The position numbers were made by a program, and so were the translations under genes. A DNA stretch of 34,073 nt from JBOFLG01 sp051657745 (GTDB taxonomy: Bacteria > Actinomycetota > Actinomycetes > Actinomycetales > Dermatophilaceae), in contig JBOFLG010000124.1 in assembly GCA_051657745.1 (NCBI GenBank), forward strand, positions 1 to 34,073, given 5' to 3'. The number at the start of each line of letters is the position of its first letter. The first letter of the stretch is position 1. The notes beneath the pieces were generated by a model. The model had not been told where the DNA came from and did no database searches. It saw only the letters and a list, made by a program, of their open reading frames with translations. Shown here piece after piece: positions 15,586 to 24,329 of the stretch.

Positions 15586-17003
15586 GTCGGATCCTGCGAC
15601 GTCGCCGCGGCCATCCGGTCCCCGAGCCACCGCAGCCCGGCATCCCGCGACGACTTGACCAGGACGATGTCGCCGGCGGCCAGCTCCGCGCGGACCAGCG
15701 CCTCGGCGGCCTCGACGTCGGCGACGGTACGCACCCGAGTGCCGGATGACGACCGGCCGCGGCCGCCCGGCCGCACCGCACCGGCCCGGGCGCCGTCGGC
15801 GATCGGCGCCGCCGCTCCGACCACGACCAGTTCGTCGATGCCGCAACCCACCGCAACCGAGCCCACCTCGGCGTGCAGCGCGTCGGACTCACCGCCCAAC
15901 TCCAGCATGGCGCCGAGTATCGCCCAGGTCCGCCGACCCTCCCCCATCCGCTGGAGGGCGGCGAGCGCGGCCATCATCGACTCGGGATTGGCGTTATACG
16001 CGTCGTTCACCACGGTGACCCCGTCGGCTCGGTCGGTCACCTCCATCCGCCATCTGCTGTCCAGGGTCGCCGATTCGAGCGCATCACCGGCGTCGCCAAG
16101 CGACATGCCGACGTCGAGCGCTGCGGCGAGCACCGAGAGTGCGTTGCCGACCTGGTGCCGGCCGGCCACGGCGAGCCGGACGGTGCGCTGGCCCCCGGAG
16201 GTGGTGACCACGAACCGAGCGCGCCCGCTCCGGTCGAGTTCGACCTCGGAGGCACGAAGGTCGGCATCGGCACTCTCGCCGACGAGCACCACCCGGGCTG
16301 ACGTGACTGCCGCCATCCCCCGCACGATCACATCGTCGGCGTTGAGTACCGCCAGGCCGTCCGCGGGAAGCGCGGTGACGAGCTCGGACTTCGCGGTGCC
16401 GATGGCCGCGCGCGAACCGAACTCGCCCAGGTGAGCTGAGCCGACGTTGAGCACCACGCCGACCCGAGGCGGCGCCACCTGGGTGAGGTGGGCGATGTGC
16501 CCCACCCCGCGAGCACCCATCTCGGCAACGAGATACCGAGTGTCGGGCCGCACCCGGCACACCGTGAGCGGCACGCCGACCTCGGAGTTGTAGGAGCCGA
16601 CCGGGGCGACCGTCGGCGCATCCGACCGGAGGACGGCGCCGAGCAGGTCCTTCGTGGTCGTCTTGCCCGACGACCCGGTGATGCCGAGAACGATCAGCCC
16701 CGGCAGTGCGTCCACGACCGAGCGCGCCAGCCGGCCGAACGCCTGCTCGGTGTCGTGGACCAGCACGCACGGCACCCCAGGAACAGGTCGCTCGACGAGT
16801 GCCGCGACCGCGCCCTGACCGAGTGCGGACCGGGCGAAGTCGTGTCCGTCCGCCTGCGCGCCGGCGCGGGCGACAAAGAGGCCACCCGGCCCGGCCTCCC
16901 GCGAGTCGGTGGTCACCGGGCCGTCCACGACAACGGCCGCATCGGCATCCACGACCCGGCCACCGGTGGCGTCAGCCACGGCACCGAGAGTCATCGGGAT
17001 CAT
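15582..17003 (-). CDS. murF: UDP-MurNAc-tripeptide--D-Ala-D-Ala ligase MurF
   Basis: A 473-residue Mur ligase that adds the D-Ala-D-Ala dipeptide. It starts MIPMTLGAVADATGG, the usual MurF opening. The motif VTTDSREAGPGGLFVA binds the uridine part, the P-loop is ITGSSGKTTTKDLL, and EMGARGVGHIAHL with LNVGSAHLGEFGS belong to the central domain. VNDAYNANPESMMAALAAL is the MurF-specific C-terminal block. The ATG at 17003 overlaps the murE stop by 4 bp and its own stop overlaps mraY. The dipeptide supplier Ddl is not in the window. Confidence 0.96.
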   Translation of the reverse strand: MIPMTLGAVADATGGRVVDADAAVVVDGPVTTDSREAGPGGLFVARAGAQADGHDFARSALGQGAVAALVERPVPGVPCVLVHDTEQAFGRLARSVVDALPGLIVLGITGSSGKTTTKDLLGAVLRSDAPTVAPVGSYNSEVGVPLTVCRVRPDTRYLVAEMGARGVGHIAHLTQVAPPRVGVVLNVGSAHLGEFGSRAAIGTAKSELVTALPADGLAVLNADDVIVRGMAAVTSARVVLVGESADADLRASEVELDRSGRARFVVTTSGGQRTVRLAVAGRHQVGNALSVLAAALDVGMSLGDAGDALESATLDSRWRMEVTDRADGVTVVNDAYNANPESMMAALAALQRMGEGRRTWAILGAMLELGGESDALHAEVGSVAVGCGIDELVVVGAAAPIADGARAGAVRPGGRGRSSSGTRVRTVADVEAAEALVRAELAAGDIVLVKSSRDAGLRWLGDRMAAATSQDPT

Positions 17004-18535
17004 CGGGTCGGCACCTCCGCTGCGCGGCGCAGGGCCGCGCGCAATTCGTCGCGATCGTCGAAGGGGTACACCGTGTCTCCTACCTGCTGTCCGATCTCAT
17101 GGCCCTTCCCGACCACCGCGACGGTGGCGGCTGGACCGTCGGCCCAGACCGCGTCCACCGCGGCCCGGATCGCGGCCCGGCGGTCACCAACCTCGAGCAC
17201 GATCACTGACCGCTGCCGGGCTACCGACTGCGCACCCGCCACGACCGCGGCCCGGATCGCGCCAGCGTCCTCCGAGCGGGGGTTGTCGTCGGTGACCACC
17301 ACGATGTCGGCGACCGCAGCCGCCGCGTCGCCCATCCCCGGCCGCTTGTCGCGGTCGCGGTCGCCGCCGGCTCCGGTGACGCAGACCAGCCGGCCGGGAG
17401 TCGTCGGCCGCAGCGCGGTCAGGGCCGCCCGGATGGCGTCGGGCGTGTGCGCGAAGTCGACGATCGCTCGCGGCGCGAGCGCGCCCGTCGAGGCCCGGAC
17501 CAGCTCCATCCGGCCGGGCACGTACGGCGGATGACGCACGGCCCGTTCGACCTCCCGGGCCGGCTCGCCGAGCCGGACGAGCGCGGCGGCCGCGAGCGCG
17601 GTGTTGGTGATGTTGAAGTCTCCGGGGAGGCCCGATCGCAGGGTCAGCAGCGCGCCGGGGCCGTGCAGCACGAACGCGGACGGGTCGTCATCCGACCGGG
17701 TCACGCGCCAATCGGCGTCGCCTCCGGCCCGCGTGGTCAGCGTCTCGACGGGGATGCCGCTGCCTGCGGCGAGCCGTCGGCCCCATTCGTCGTCGGTGCA
17801 CACCACGCCGCGGCGGGCTCGCTCGGGAGTGAACAGCGACGCCTTGGCGGCGAAGTAGTCCTCCATGTCGGCGTGGAAGTCGAGATGATCTCGGGACAGG
17901 TTGGTGAACACCGCGACGTCGAAGCAGACCCCGTCAACGCGATGCTGGTCGAGTGCGTGACTGGACACCTCCATGACACAGCTGTCGAGGTCGCGCTCGG
18001 CCATCACCGCGAGCAGGCCGTGAAGTTCCGGGGCTTCGGGAGTGGTGCGGGCACTGCCCAGCCGCTCAGCGCCGATTCGAGTCTCCACCGTGCCGATCAG
18101 GCCGGGCCGGCGGCCGAGCGCGGTCAGCGCGGAGTGCAGCAGATACCCGACCGTGGTCTTGCCGTTGGTTCCGGTCACGCCGACCAGCCGAAGCGCCGTG
18201 CCCTCGGTGCCCATGATCCGCGCGGCCAGCGCACCGAGCACCGCCCGAGGACGGTCGACCACGACGAGCGGAACGTCGATATCGGCGGCCCGGCCCGCGC
18301 CTGCCGGGTCGGTGAGCACAGCACCGGCACCGGCCGCCACCGCCGCGGCGGCGAAGTCAGCGCCATGCACCCGAGCCCCTGGCAGCGCGGCATACAGATC
18401 GCCGGGCTGCACGGCCCGCGAGTCCAGCGTGACACCGGTGACGGCGACGTCGGTGTCGACCTCAGCGGCTCCGGCCAACCGGGCCAGGTCCACGAGCGGG
18501 ACCGGATGCAGGGACGTCGGGCGGGGTGCGGGCAC
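17000..18535 (-). CDS. murE: UDP-MurNAc-L-Ala-D-Glu--meso-diaminopimelate ligase MurE
   Basis: A 511-residue Mur ligase adding the third peptide residue. The P-loop VGVTGTNGKTTVGYLL, the carbamylated-lysine region and EVSSHALDQHRVDGVCFDVA are intact. The amino-acid specificity motif reads DDNPRSED, the meso-diaminopimelate form, not the lysine form. VGKGHEIGQQVGDTVYPFDD is the conserved C-terminus. The GTG at 18535 gives the expected length and lies 11 bp after the ftsI stop, one of the few non-overlapping junctions here. The motif implies DAP-type peptidoglycan in this organism. Confidence 0.96.
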   Translation of the reverse strand: MPAPRPTSLHPVPLVDLARLAGAAEVDTDVAVTGVTLDSRAVQPGDLYAALPGARVHGADFAAAAVAAGAGAVLTDPAGAGRAADIDVPLVVVDRPRAVLGALAARIMGTEGTALRLVGVTGTNGKTTVGYLLHSALTALGRRPGLIGTVETRIGAERLGSARTTPEAPELHGLLAVMAERDLDSCVMEVSSHALDQHRVDGVCFDVAVFTNLSRDHLDFHADMEDYFAAKASLFTPERARRGVVCTDDEWGRRLAAGSGIPVETLTTRAGGDADWRVTRSDDDPSAFVLHGPGALLTLRSGLPGDFNITNTALAAAALVRLGEPAREVERAVRHPPYVPGRMELVRASTGALAPRAIVDFAHTPDAIRAALTALRPTTPGRLVCVTGAGGDRDRDKRPGMGDAAAAVADIVVVTDDNPRSEDAGAIRAAVVAGAQSVARQRSVIVLEVGDRRAAIRAAVDAVWADGPAATVAVVGKGHEIGQQVGDTVYPFDDRDELRAALRRAAEVPTR

Positions 18536-18546
18536 GACGTCTGACC

Positions 18547-20808
18547 CTACCCAAGGCGGCGGGGTTGACCGTCCCGGAGGAGGGTGGGGTCGGCACGTGC
18601 CTCGTCCGGGTCCACGGTGACGCGCACCTTCGGTGCCGTGGCACCCGTCGGGGGGATGCCGAGCTCCTGTAACGCGTAGGTGGTCAACTGCTGGTACACC
18701 GGCCCGGCCACGTAGCCGCCGAAGAACGGGTAGCGCGGCTTGTGCACAATCACCGCGACCACGATCTGCGGGTCGTCGGCCGGTGCGTAGCCGATGAAAC
18801 TCGCCGTGCTGCCGTTGTACCGCCCGGCCGCGGCGTCGAAATAGTCGGCAGTCCCGGTCTTGCCGGCCACCCGGTAGCCCGCGATCTGGGCCTCCTCCGC
18901 CGTGCCGTCCGGGCCGACGACACCCTCGAGCATGACGCTGACCTGGTCGGCGGTCTCGGTCGACACCACTCTGGCGGTCTCCGACGCCGGCGCCTCGTGC
19001 ACCGTGCCGTCGGCATCGACGACCCGGTCAACCAGCCGCGGCGCCACTCGCACACCGCCGTTCGCGATGGTCTGGAACACCGATGCCGCCTGGATCGCGG
19101 TGACGGAGAGCCCTTGTCCGAAGGACACCGTGGAGCGCTGGGTGCCGCTCCACTGCGACGCCGGGTCCAACAGGCCGGCGGACTCCCCCGGGTAGCCGGT
19201 ACCCGAGCGCTGGCCAAGCCCGAAGGTGCGGAAATAGCGCTCCAGGGTCGCCGGCTTCATCGTCTCGCTCACCAGCATCGTGCCGATGTTGCTGGACTCG
19301 GCCAGCGTTCCTGCCACCGTCCGGTAGAGCGTGGGGTGGTCATGGCTGTCCTTGAACGAGGTGTCGTACCGCTTCATCCGGTTGGGGATGACGACCGGCG
19401 TGCCGGGCGTGACCGTCTTCTCTTCCAGCGCCGCGGCCACCGTCATGATCTTTGCGGTCGACCCCGGTTCGAATACCTCCGAGAACGCGACATTGCCGAG
19501 CCGGACTCCCTGCTTTCCGACGTCGGTGTTCGGGTCGAAGGTGGGGTACGACGCCACCGCCAGCAGGGCACCGGTCTTCGCGTTCATCACCAGGGCGGTG
19601 CCGGACTCGGCCTTGGTGTCCTGGATCCGCTGCGCGATGGCGTTCTGCGCGTACCACTGCACGCTGGAGTCGATCGTCAGATGCACGTCACGGCCATCGA
19701 CCGCCGGCTGGATCCGGTTCTCGCCCGCCGGGATCCCGGTTCCGTCGCGGCCCACCTCGACGGTGCGCCGACCCGGGGTGCCACGCAGCACGTCGTCGGC
19801 CATCACCTCGACACCGCCACCCGGCGTTCCGTCATCCTGGAGATAGCCGACCAGCGATGCGGTGGTGGTGCCCTGCGGGTAGATCCGCTCGGCCCGGGTT
19901 TCGCGCCGGTCCCGGTTGATGCCGGGGATGCCGAGGTCGGAGATGCGGTTCCAGGTCACCGGCGTGACGTCGCGGCTCAGCACCTGGTATCGGGCGGTCC
20001 CGGTCAGTGCCGTGACCAACTCCGGTACCGGAGTGCGCAGCAGCGGCGAGAGCTTGGTGGCTGCAGCTCGGACCGCGGCTGCGGCGGTGTCCGGTGCGCA
20101 CCTCGGCGCGGTGGTGCCGTAGGTGCAGACCGCGGTCTGGTCGGCCACCACGACTTCGCGGACTGCGCTCGACGCCAGCACCGTGCCGTCCGCGGCGAGC
20201 ACCTGGCCGCGCAGGGCCGGCACCACCTGAGACGTAAGGCGGCGGTCTTGCGCCGCAACCGCCACAGCCTCGGCGTCAAGCCCTTGAAGCCGCACCAGCT
20301 GGGCGCCGAACACGCTGAGCACGAAGAACGCCGCCACCGTCAGGGTCCGCATCCGTGAACGGGGGTTGCCGCCGGACGGGCGCTGCGCTCGGCGTGCGCG
20401 GCGACGCGGCGGGCCACCCCGGCCAGCGCGGGTGCGGTCCGGCGCACGACGACCCGAACCAGTCCGTGGTGTCGACTTCGATGAGCCACGACGGGGTGTC
20501 GACTTCGATGAACCACGACGGGCCCCGACCGGACGCGCAGCAGCAGTCCCCGATGCCGCGCGGGCCCGCGGAGTGGTGGTGCCGGCGCCGGTGGAAGCGG
20601 CGCGCGGCGTACGTGGAGCCGGCGTCGTTCGTGAAGCTGCCCCTCGGGTCGTGCCTCTCGAGGCCGCCCCACGGGTCGTGGTTCGTGGCGCTGCCGCCCG
20701 GGCTGTGCCTCTCGGGGCCGCCCCTCGGGTCGTGGTTCGTGGCGCTGCCGCCCGGGCTGGGGCGACCCGCGCGGGTTTTCCCGGCACCACCGGAGGCCGG
20801 CGGCTCAC
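18547..20808 (-). CDS. ftsI: FtsI/PbpB, septal class B penicillin-binding protein with repeat-rich basic N-terminus
   Basis: A 753-residue transpeptidase that crosslinks septal peptidoglycan with FtsW. Residues 1-152 are a cytoplasmic Arg/Ala/Thr/Pro/Ser-rich basic tail containing tandem repeats. One membrane segment lies at about 154-172, then the dimerisation domain, including LRGQVLAADGTVLASS. The transpeptidase motifs are STAK (Ser450), SSN (505-507) and KTGT (650-653). The domain ends with FFGGYVAGPVYQQ. The tail is longer than the roughly 100-residue basic tail of mycobacterial PbpB. The GTG at 20808 overlaps the ftsL-like stop by 4 bp. Shorter starts inside the tail cannot be excluded, because its repeats offer several GTG codons. 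Confidence 0.96.
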   Translation of the reverse strand: MSRRPPVVPGKPARVAPARAAAPRTTTRGAAPRGTARAAAPRTTTRGAASRGTTRGAASRTTPAPRTPRAASTGAGTTTPRARAASGTAAARPVGARRGSSKSTPRRGSSKSTPRTGSGRRAPDRTRAGRGGPPRRRARRAQRPSGGNPRSRMRTLTVAAFFVLSVFGAQLVRLQGLDAEAVAVAAQDRRLTSQVVPALRGQVLAADGTVLASSAVREVVVADQTAVCTYGTTAPRCAPDTAAAAVRAAATKLSPLLRTPVPELVTALTGTARYQVLSRDVTPVTWNRISDLGIPGINRDRRETRAERIYPQGTTTASLVGYLQDDGTPGGGVEVMADDVLRGTPGRRTVEVGRDGTGIPAGENRIQPAVDGRDVHLTIDSSVQWYAQNAIAQRIQDTKAESGTALVMNAKTGALLAVASYPTFDPNTDVGKQGVRLGNVAFSEVFEPGSTAKIMTVAAALEEKTVTPGTPVVIPNRMKRYDTSFKDSHDHPTLYRTVAGTLAESSNIGTMLVSETMKPATLERYFRTFGLGQRSGTGYPGESAGLLDPASQWSGTQRSTVSFGQGLSVTAIQAASVFQTIANGGVRVAPRLVDRVVDADGTVHEAPASETARVVSTETADQVSVMLEGVVGPDGTAEEAQIAGYRVAGKTGTADYFDAAAGRYNGSTASFIGYAPADDPQIVVAVIVHKPRYPFFGGYVAGPVYQQLTTYALQELGIPPTGATAPKVRVTVDPDEARADPTLLRDGQPRRLG
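20469..20522 (-). repeat. Two tandem 27-bp repeats inside ftsI
   Basis: Copies at 20469-20495 and 20496-20522 differ at one base. They encode a nine-residue unit of the type RRGSSKSTP twice in the basic cytoplasmic tail of FtsI. The unit length is a multiple of three, so the frame is kept. Confidence 0.9.
20651..20758 (-). repeat. Two tandem 54-bp repeats inside ftsI
   Basis: Copies at 20651-20704 and 20705-20758 are nearly identical, with two mismatches seen. They encode an 18-residue Ala/Pro/Arg/Thr unit twice (APRTTTRGAA type) near residues 17-52 of FtsI. Related shorter pieces continue downstream, so the tail probably grew by slipped duplication. Confidence 0.9.
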
Positions 20809-21356
20809 GGCGCACCAGGTGGCGACGGCGATGGTGACCTCGTGGGCGCCGACGCCGACGGGCTCGGCGACGGAGCTGACGCCGCGATCGCCGGGGCCGA
20901 TGGCGCCGCGGTGGGCCGGGCCGGTCTCGAGGACTCGGTGACGACTCGGAAAGTCTGGTCCGCCACCGCTGGCTCAGCGACCCCGAGTACCGCCCCATCG
21001 GACAGGCGAAGGAATGCTGCGGAACCGGCGGGCACCATGCCGAGCTCGCGGGCCCGGCGGGCCAACGGCCCCGGCCCGGAGACAGCCTGCACGGACTGGC
21101 GCAGCGCGTCTTGGGTGTCGGCCAACTCGTCTGAGTGCCGCTGGAGGTCACGCATGGTGTAGGCCCCGGTGGCCATCGTCGTGTTGAGCACCAGGGCAGC
21201 AATCGTTCCGCCAAGCAGCAGCACGGCGCAGACGAGGAAGAACCAACCGTTTCCACCGGAGGCGGGTGGGGCCACGACCCGCAGCCTCCGACCAGGCTCG
21301 GTGACCCGGCGAGGCTGGCTGCGGTGCGCCGTACGCGCCGACGCGAACTGGCTCAT
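20805..21356 (-). CDS. FtsL-like septum initiation protein
   Basis: A 183-residue bitopic protein in the position of ftsL, between rsmH and ftsI. A basic cytoplasmic tail (1-35) is followed by one membrane segment at about 37-59, then a short predicted coiled coil (YTMRDLQRHSDELADTQDALRQ) and the motif LARRARELGMVPAGSAAFLRL, typical of FtsL/DivIC-type proteins in actinobacteria. The last 50 residues are Pro/Ser/Ala-rich and outside the membrane. It would form the FtsQLB-type complex that activates FtsWI. Sequence conservation in the family is poor, so the name rests on topology, the LGM motif and position. The ATG at 21356 overlaps the rsmH stop by 4 bp. Confidence 0.85.
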   Translation of the reverse strand: MSQFASARTAHRSQPRRVTEPGRRLRVVAPPASGGNGWFFLVCAVLLLGGTIAALVLNTTMATGAYTMRDLQRHSDELADTQDALRQSVQAVSGPGPLARRARELGMVPAGSAAFLRLSDGAVLGVAEPAVADQTFRVVTESSRPARPTAAPSAPAIAASAPSPSPSASAPTRSPSPSPPGAP

Positions 21357-22324
21357 CCGGTCACCGCCGGAAGTCGCTCGGCGGCACGCAGGCGTACCGA
21401 CGCTGACCGCGGGTTTCGTTCCTGCTCCGTCGCGGACGCCTGCTCGGCTCCCCGGGTCAGCAGACGCAGGCGCGGCGCGTGCTCGGGCAACTCGACCGGC
21501 ATCCCGGCTGGGGTTCGGCTCCGGGCCGCGTCGACAAACGCCCGCTTGGTGATCCGATCCTCGAGTGAGTGGTAGGACAGCACGACCAGCCGACCGCCGG
21601 GGGCGAGGGCGTCGATCGCCGAGGCGACGGCGCGGCCCCAGACCTCGAGCTCGGCGTTGACCTCGATCCGCAGCGCCTGGAAGGTGCGCTTGGCGGGGTG
21701 TCCGCCGGTGCGCTGGGAGGCCGCCGGGACGGCATCCCGCAGCACCTCGACGAGGTGTGCCGACCTGGTGAACGGCGTCCGCTCGCGCTCGCGGACCACG
21801 GCTGCGGCGATTCGGCCGGCGAATCGCTCCTCGCCATAGGTACGGAGCACTCGGGCCAGGTCTCCGGCGGGGTAGGTGTTGAGCACCTCGGCGGCGGTGA
21901 GCCCGGTGGACTGGTCCATTCGCATGTCGAGCGGCGCGTCGGCGCGGTAGGCGAATCCCCGGTCGGACTCGTCCAGTTGCAGGGACGACACACCGAGGTC
22001 GAAGAGGATGCCGCGCGCGGCACCGTCGGCCCGCTCCGCCAGCACGTCGGCGATCTCGTCATAGACGGCGTGCACCGCGACGAACCGGGTTCCGAAACCG
22101 GCGAGTCGCTCACTGGCCATGGCGACGGCCTCCGGGTCGCGGTCGAGCCCGATCACCCGCGCTGCCGGGCAGCGGCGCAACAGGGCTTCGGCGTGTCCGC
22201 CCATGCCGAGAGTTCCATCGACGCAGATCGCGCCATCGACACGCAGCCCCGGCTCGAGTAACTCGACGACACGGTCGAGCAGTACTGGTACGTGTCGATG
22301 CTCCGCTGGTCCTCGCGTGCTCAT
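21353..22324 (-). CDS. rsmH: 16S rRNA (cytosine-1402-N4) methyltransferase RsmH (MraW)
   Basis: A 323-residue SAM-dependent methyltransferase acting on C1402 of 16S rRNA in the ribosomal P site. The N-terminal motif RHVPVLLDRVVELL and the SAM site ICVDGTLGMGGHAEALL (about residues 34-50) are typical. Further blocks are RGILFDLGVSSLQLDESDRG, FAYRADAPLDMRMD and VLSYHSLEDRITKRAF. The ATG at 22324 has a very strong ribosome site, GAGGAGG, ending 4 nt upstream. Its stop overlaps the ftsL-like start. It is the second gene of the dcw cluster, 160 bp after mraZ; that gap shows no clear signal. Confidence 0.97.
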   Translation of the reverse strand: MSTRGPAEHRHVPVLLDRVVELLEPGLRVDGAICVDGTLGMGGHAEALLRRCPAARVIGLDRDPEAVAMASERLAGFGTRFVAVHAVYDEIADVLAERADGAARGILFDLGVSSLQLDESDRGFAYRADAPLDMRMDQSTGLTAAEVLNTYPAGDLARVLRTYGEERFAGRIAAAVVRERERTPFTRSAHLVEVLRDAVPAASQRTGGHPAKRTFQALRIEVNAELEVWGRAVASAIDALAPGGRLVVLSYHSLEDRITKRAFVDAARSRTPAGMPVELPEHAPRLRLLTRGAEQASATEQERNPRSASVRLRAAERLPAVTG

Positions 22325-22484
22325 CGTCCTCCTCGGGTCACGCCGTGTCGCGTCGGTGGTGGTGCAGTGCGACCCGGCAGCGGGTCCCCATCCGAACCGG
22401 GCCCGGCGCGGGGGAAGTCGCGTCGGGATCCGGGTCGGCTGGAGGCCGGCGGTCGGGTCGTCGGTGGCAGGGGAACGAGGCGAT

Positions 22485-22928
22485 CTACAGGCCTGGAACT
22501 ACCTCCTCCCCCGGTACGGAGTAGGCGGAGTAGGCGGGCATGACCTCGTCGAGGTAGGCAGCCCAGGCCGCGGAGTCCCACACCTCGAGGCGGGTCCCGT
22601 TGCCGATCACCGTGCACTCCTTCTCCAAGCGGGCGTATGTACGTAGGGGCGCGGGAAGAGTGACCCGGCCCTGGCGGTCTGGCACGTCAGGGTGAGCGCT
22701 GGCCCGGAAGATCCGGACGAAATCGCGTACCTGCTTCGACGAGCCGGGCGCCGACTGCATCAAGGCTGAGATGCGGTGGAACTCGGCAGTCGGAAACACA
22801 TACAGACATCCCTCCTGGCCGGTCGTAATGACCAAGCCGTCCGCCAATGCCGACCGAAATCGCGCAGGGAGAAAGAGTCGCCCCTTCTCGTCGAGCCGCG
22901 GAGTGTGGGTGCCAAGGAACTCCTCCAT
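22485..22928 (-). CDS. mraZ: MraZ, transcriptional regulator of the dcw cluster
   Basis: A 147-residue protein with two AbrB-like half-domains: FLGTHTPRLDEKGRLFLPAR at about residues 4-23 and DVPDRQGRVTLPAPLR at about 80-95. The DxKGR and DxQGR loops are the family signature. MraZ forms a ring-shaped oligomer and binds repeated GTGGG-type boxes in its own promoter, usually repressing the cluster. The ATG at 22928 is preferred over a GTG two codons upstream because AGGAAGG then stands 8 nt away. It is the first gene of the cluster and has candidate MraZ boxes in its promoter. Confidence 0.96.
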   Translation of the reverse strand: MEEFLGTHTPRLDEKGRLFLPARFRSALADGLVITTGQEGCLYVFPTAEFHRISALMQSAPGSSKQVRDFVRIFRASAHPDVPDRQGRVTLPAPLRTYARLEKECTVIGNGTRLEVWDSAAWAAYLDEVMPAYSAYSVPGEEVVPGL

Positions 22929-23307
22929 GGGCACCGCCTTCCTCGACCCGCTCGGGCTGCAGCCTCGCTCCGATGTGCTCCACATTACTCCACTCCCACC
23001 CCCCAATGTCCGCAGATTGCGGCTTCTTGACGTCTTTCCGTCACAGACGACCAGGTCAAAGTGGGTGGAGCGCAGTGGGGCGCTGCGCGCGTGTCGTGCG
23101 CTCCCCGGGACGGTGTCCACCGTTGACTCGAGTGCTGCACGCAGCAGCGCCCGCGGCCGCACTCACACCCCGGCATCACTGCGGGAGCCAGGTGGGGAAC
23201 TGTGGCGCACCGGCATCGCACCGCCGTCGCCGTGGTGCGACATAATCCACAAGACTGCGGGCGACAACGGCGTCGTTCGCTGTCTCGACGCCGACGAAGG
23301 GCACCAG
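22929..23307. other. Divergent promoter region between mraZ and moxR (379 bp)
   Basis: No gene is supported here, although the moxR frame stays open far upstream. On the mraZ side lie a -10-like TAATGT and three boxes at 10-bp spacing. On the moxR side a -10-like CATAAT lies at 23241-23246, without a good -35. The MoxR ribosome site GAAGGG precedes the GTG at 23308. The rest shows nothing I can assign. Confidence 0.5.
22979..23003 (-). promoter_or_regulatory. Candidate MraZ boxes overlapping the mraZ -10 element
   Basis: On the minus strand GTGGA occurs at 22979-22983 and 22989-22993, and GGGGG at 22999-23003, each exactly 10 bp apart. This matches the known GTGGG-N5 repeat bound by MraZ. 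The -10-like TAATGT (22982-22987) sits between the last two boxes, so binding would block the promoter. The -35 (GGACA region) is poor. Confidence 0.5.
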
Positions 23308-24321
<1,014 letters not shown>

Positions 24322-24329
24322 GGCTGCCC

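Noticed and set aside
18742..20358. 538-codon plus-strand open frame opposite ftsI
   Set aside because: ftsI shows all three catalytic motifs on the other strand. The antisense product has no recognisable domain and a shadow-type composition.
20469..20758. Tandem repeats considered as a CRISPR array
   Set aside because: The units are adjacent without spacers, lie in the ftsI reading frame and keep multiples of three, so they are coding repeats.
20276..21256. 326-codon minus-strand frame overlapping ftsI and the ftsL-like gene
   Set aside because: It is in a different frame of the same strand and spans the junction of two supported genes. It is Arg/Pro-rich with no motifs.
23281..23286. TGTCTC as a -35 for moxR, as at sigA and metX
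   Set aside because: No -10-like hexamer lies 16-18 bp downstream before the moxR start, so this copy is probably chance.
22771..23307. N-terminal extension of MoxR into the divergent region
   Set aside because: The frame is open but would overlap mraZ and its promoter, and the residues match no MoxR family sequence.
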